From Larus michahellis (lineage: Eukaryota > Chordata > Aves > Charadriiformes > Laridae), in assembly GCF_964199755.1 (NCBI RefSeq), contig NC_133907.1, positions 1,803,001-1,867,000 of the forward strand: a DNA stretch of 64,000 nucleotides, given 5' to 3'. Positions 62,791 through 64,000 of this stretch are shown in pieces. Positions within the stretch are counted from its first letter, which is position 1. Every line of letters begins with the position of its first letter. The position numbers and the translations under genes were made by a program. The notes below the pieces were generated by a model. The model saw only the letters and a program-made list of their open reading frames with translations, was not told the origin of the DNA and ran no database searches.

Positions 62791-63395
62791 ACTAGATTTT
62801 ATTTTATTTCTGACTACCTTTGTAGCACATCAAGGAATGTCACCTGTTTATTCCTGTCTAAAGTCTAATAACTGTATCTAATGTGTAAATGTGTTACAGT
62901 AATGCCTGTGTCTGTCACAGACTGAAATATTCGGCTGCATTCCCACGAATATTTTTGAGTGGAACAATTTCTTCTCTCATTCTTAACCTTCTCCTAGAAA
63001 ACAGGCACTTCGAAGAAGGGGAAATTGACAGAAAATAAATGCTCAAATCAAAATGAGGTTGATATTAAAATTAAAGTCAAATAGACTAATACAGTGTTTT
63101 TCCATATGTAGTTTTCCATTATCAAAATGCTAGCTGAAATCTTTGTGTGAAATATTTTGATGTGTGAAAGTTGTATGTTCGGGGAGAAATTAAAATCCAG
63201 CTGTATCAGGCTTAATGGCATCAACTGGCTTGAAAAAACTTCTTATTAATTATTTCCGTGATTTTCAGGGAAGACTTGCTTTGCATAGTAGCTCTCTTTT
63301 CCTACCCAGTCTCTGTTTTGGGCTGAACTTGGATCAGTTGCTTTTTATTCACATACTGATTTCTTCGTGCCTGGAGTAGATCCATATGATGTCAT

Positions 63396-63598
63396 AAAAT
63401 CATAGATTCATAGACTGGTTTGGGTTGGAAGGCACCTTAAAGATCATCTAGTTCCAACCCTCCCTGCCCTGGGCAGGGACACCTCCCACCAGCCCAGGTT
63501 GCTCCAAGCCCCGTCCAACCTGGCCTTGAACCCCTCCAGGGCTGGGGCAGCCACAGCTTCTCTGGGCAACCTGGCCCAGGGGCTCACCACCCTCACAG
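63396..63598 (-). mobile_element. CR1 LINE fragment in minus orientation
   Basis: The + strand begins AATCATAGATTCATAGACTG, then GTTTGGGTTGGAAGGCACCT, GATCATCTAGTTCCAACCC, CAGGGACACCTCCCACC, CCAGGTTGCTCCAAGCC, GGCCTTGAACCCCTCCAGGG and GGCAACCTGGCCCAGGGGCT. This is the reverse complement of a CR1 3' end with two terminal repeat units, truncated in the usual way at its 5' side near 63598. It is opposite to CDH4 in orientation, and belongs to a different subfamily from the copy at 29.3 kb. Confidence 0.95.
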
Positions 63599-64000
63599 TT
63601 TTGTGACTGGGAAGTTGCTCAGATGTAGTACGGATGTGTCTAAGGAGGGACGCGGCTAGAACGAGGACAGCAAGTTTAGGGTTTTTTCCTAAGGCTTTAT
63701 TCAGGCCAGTGAGTTTATACACAGCTTGTCCAGCTGCTTTTCCGGTTTGTTCAGAGTTGATGGACACGGGTGTCCATGGGAGCCCACCACCAGGTTCATT
63801 CATAGGTGACATCTGTGGAAATCAGACTCCTGAGATGGGCTCAGCAGTGGGGGCTGCAGGTACACAAAGGTTTCTTCCAAACTATAGTCCCTGCAGTGCT
63901 GTGATGAAGGGGGAAATGTAGAATTCCTAATTATTTACGATTTGAAGGCTTGCTTGTTTCAACCTGGTGGTACGAGGGTCAGCAGAGGGAGAGGGTGCAG
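63599..64000. other. Intron 2 segment at the window edge, nothing recognised
   Basis: Unique sequence after the CR1 copy. No splice-flanked coding segment of the R-cadherin prodomain is present before the window ends. Confidence 0.5.

Larger units (their letters stand above)
58119..63395. other. Intron 2 segment, unique sequence
   Basis: AT-rich from 58260 to 59200 with many TAAT and ATAAA words, GC-richer at 59380-59560 and 61430-61680. It contains a T18 tract at 59653-59670, a short tandem duplication at 60143-60181, a (TG)6 run at 60371, and a DR3-type element at 62776-62790. No gene or transposon was recognised. Confidence 0.5.
9160..64000 (+). other. CDH4: CDH4 intron 2, first 54.8 kb
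   Basis: The donor is GTAAGT at 9160. Nothing in the rest of the window encodes the next part of the R-cadherin prodomain or any EC repeat, so exon 3 lies beyond 64000. Classical cadherin genes are known for a very long intron 2, and in mouse Cdh1 that intron carries elements needed for proper expression. Most of this intron is unique AT-rich DNA. Recognisable content is listed separately: CR1 pieces, microsatellites, small tandem duplications, CpG-rich pockets and candidate regulatory motifs. Confidence 0.88.

Noticed and set aside
1..64000. CRISPR arrays, operons, ribosome binding sites, phage or plasmid features
   Set aside because: The window is vertebrate nuclear DNA. No regularly spaced direct repeats with unique spacers and no bacterial gene structure were seen.

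Overview
This is vertebrate nuclear DNA, most likely from a bird. It has split coding sequence with GT-AG introns, a CpG-island promoter, scattered CR1 retrotransposon pieces ending in the avian-type TTCTATGAT tail, few other interspersed repeats, and no Alu, B1 or L1-like sequence that I could see. There is no bacterial gene organisation, and almost all open frames are chance frames in non-coding DNA.

One gene is recognisable: the 5' end of CDH4 (R-cadherin, retinal cadherin, a classical type I cadherin), on the + strand. Exon 1 (coding part 6938-6997) encodes a 20-residue signal peptide. Exon 2 (9048-9159) encodes the first 37 residues of the prodomain. Both donors are GTAAGT. Exon 2 ends in phase 1, as classical cadherin exon 2 does. 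Exon 3 is not in the window, so 9160-64000 is the first 54.8 kb of a very large intron 2, a hallmark of classical cadherin genes.

Layout: 1-5814 is AT-rich upstream flank without recognisable genes. 5815-6115 is GC-rich. 6118-6598 is a degenerate ~23-bp minisatellite abutting the promoter. 6590-8240 is the CpG island, holding the GC-box promoter, 5' UTR, exon 1 and the start of intron 1. 9048-9159 is exon 2. 9160-64000 is intron 2, mostly unique sequence with CR1 pieces near 16.4, 29.3, 32.7, 58.0 and 63.4 kb, a CA/TA microsatellite at 46.3 kb, a few short tandem duplications, and several small CpG- or G-rich pockets.

I found no previously undescribed biological system. The observations most worth a second look are possible regulatory or structural DNA in and around the gene: the promoter-abutting minisatellite, an E2-box (CACCTG) in the promoter, intronic CpG islets, two strong G-quadruplex clusters, a PBX/HOX-MEIS motif cluster, a CTCF core motif, a perfect DR3 nuclear-receptor element, and a fold-back pair of CR1 ends. 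Motif calls were made by eye, and only alignments or functional maps would settle them.
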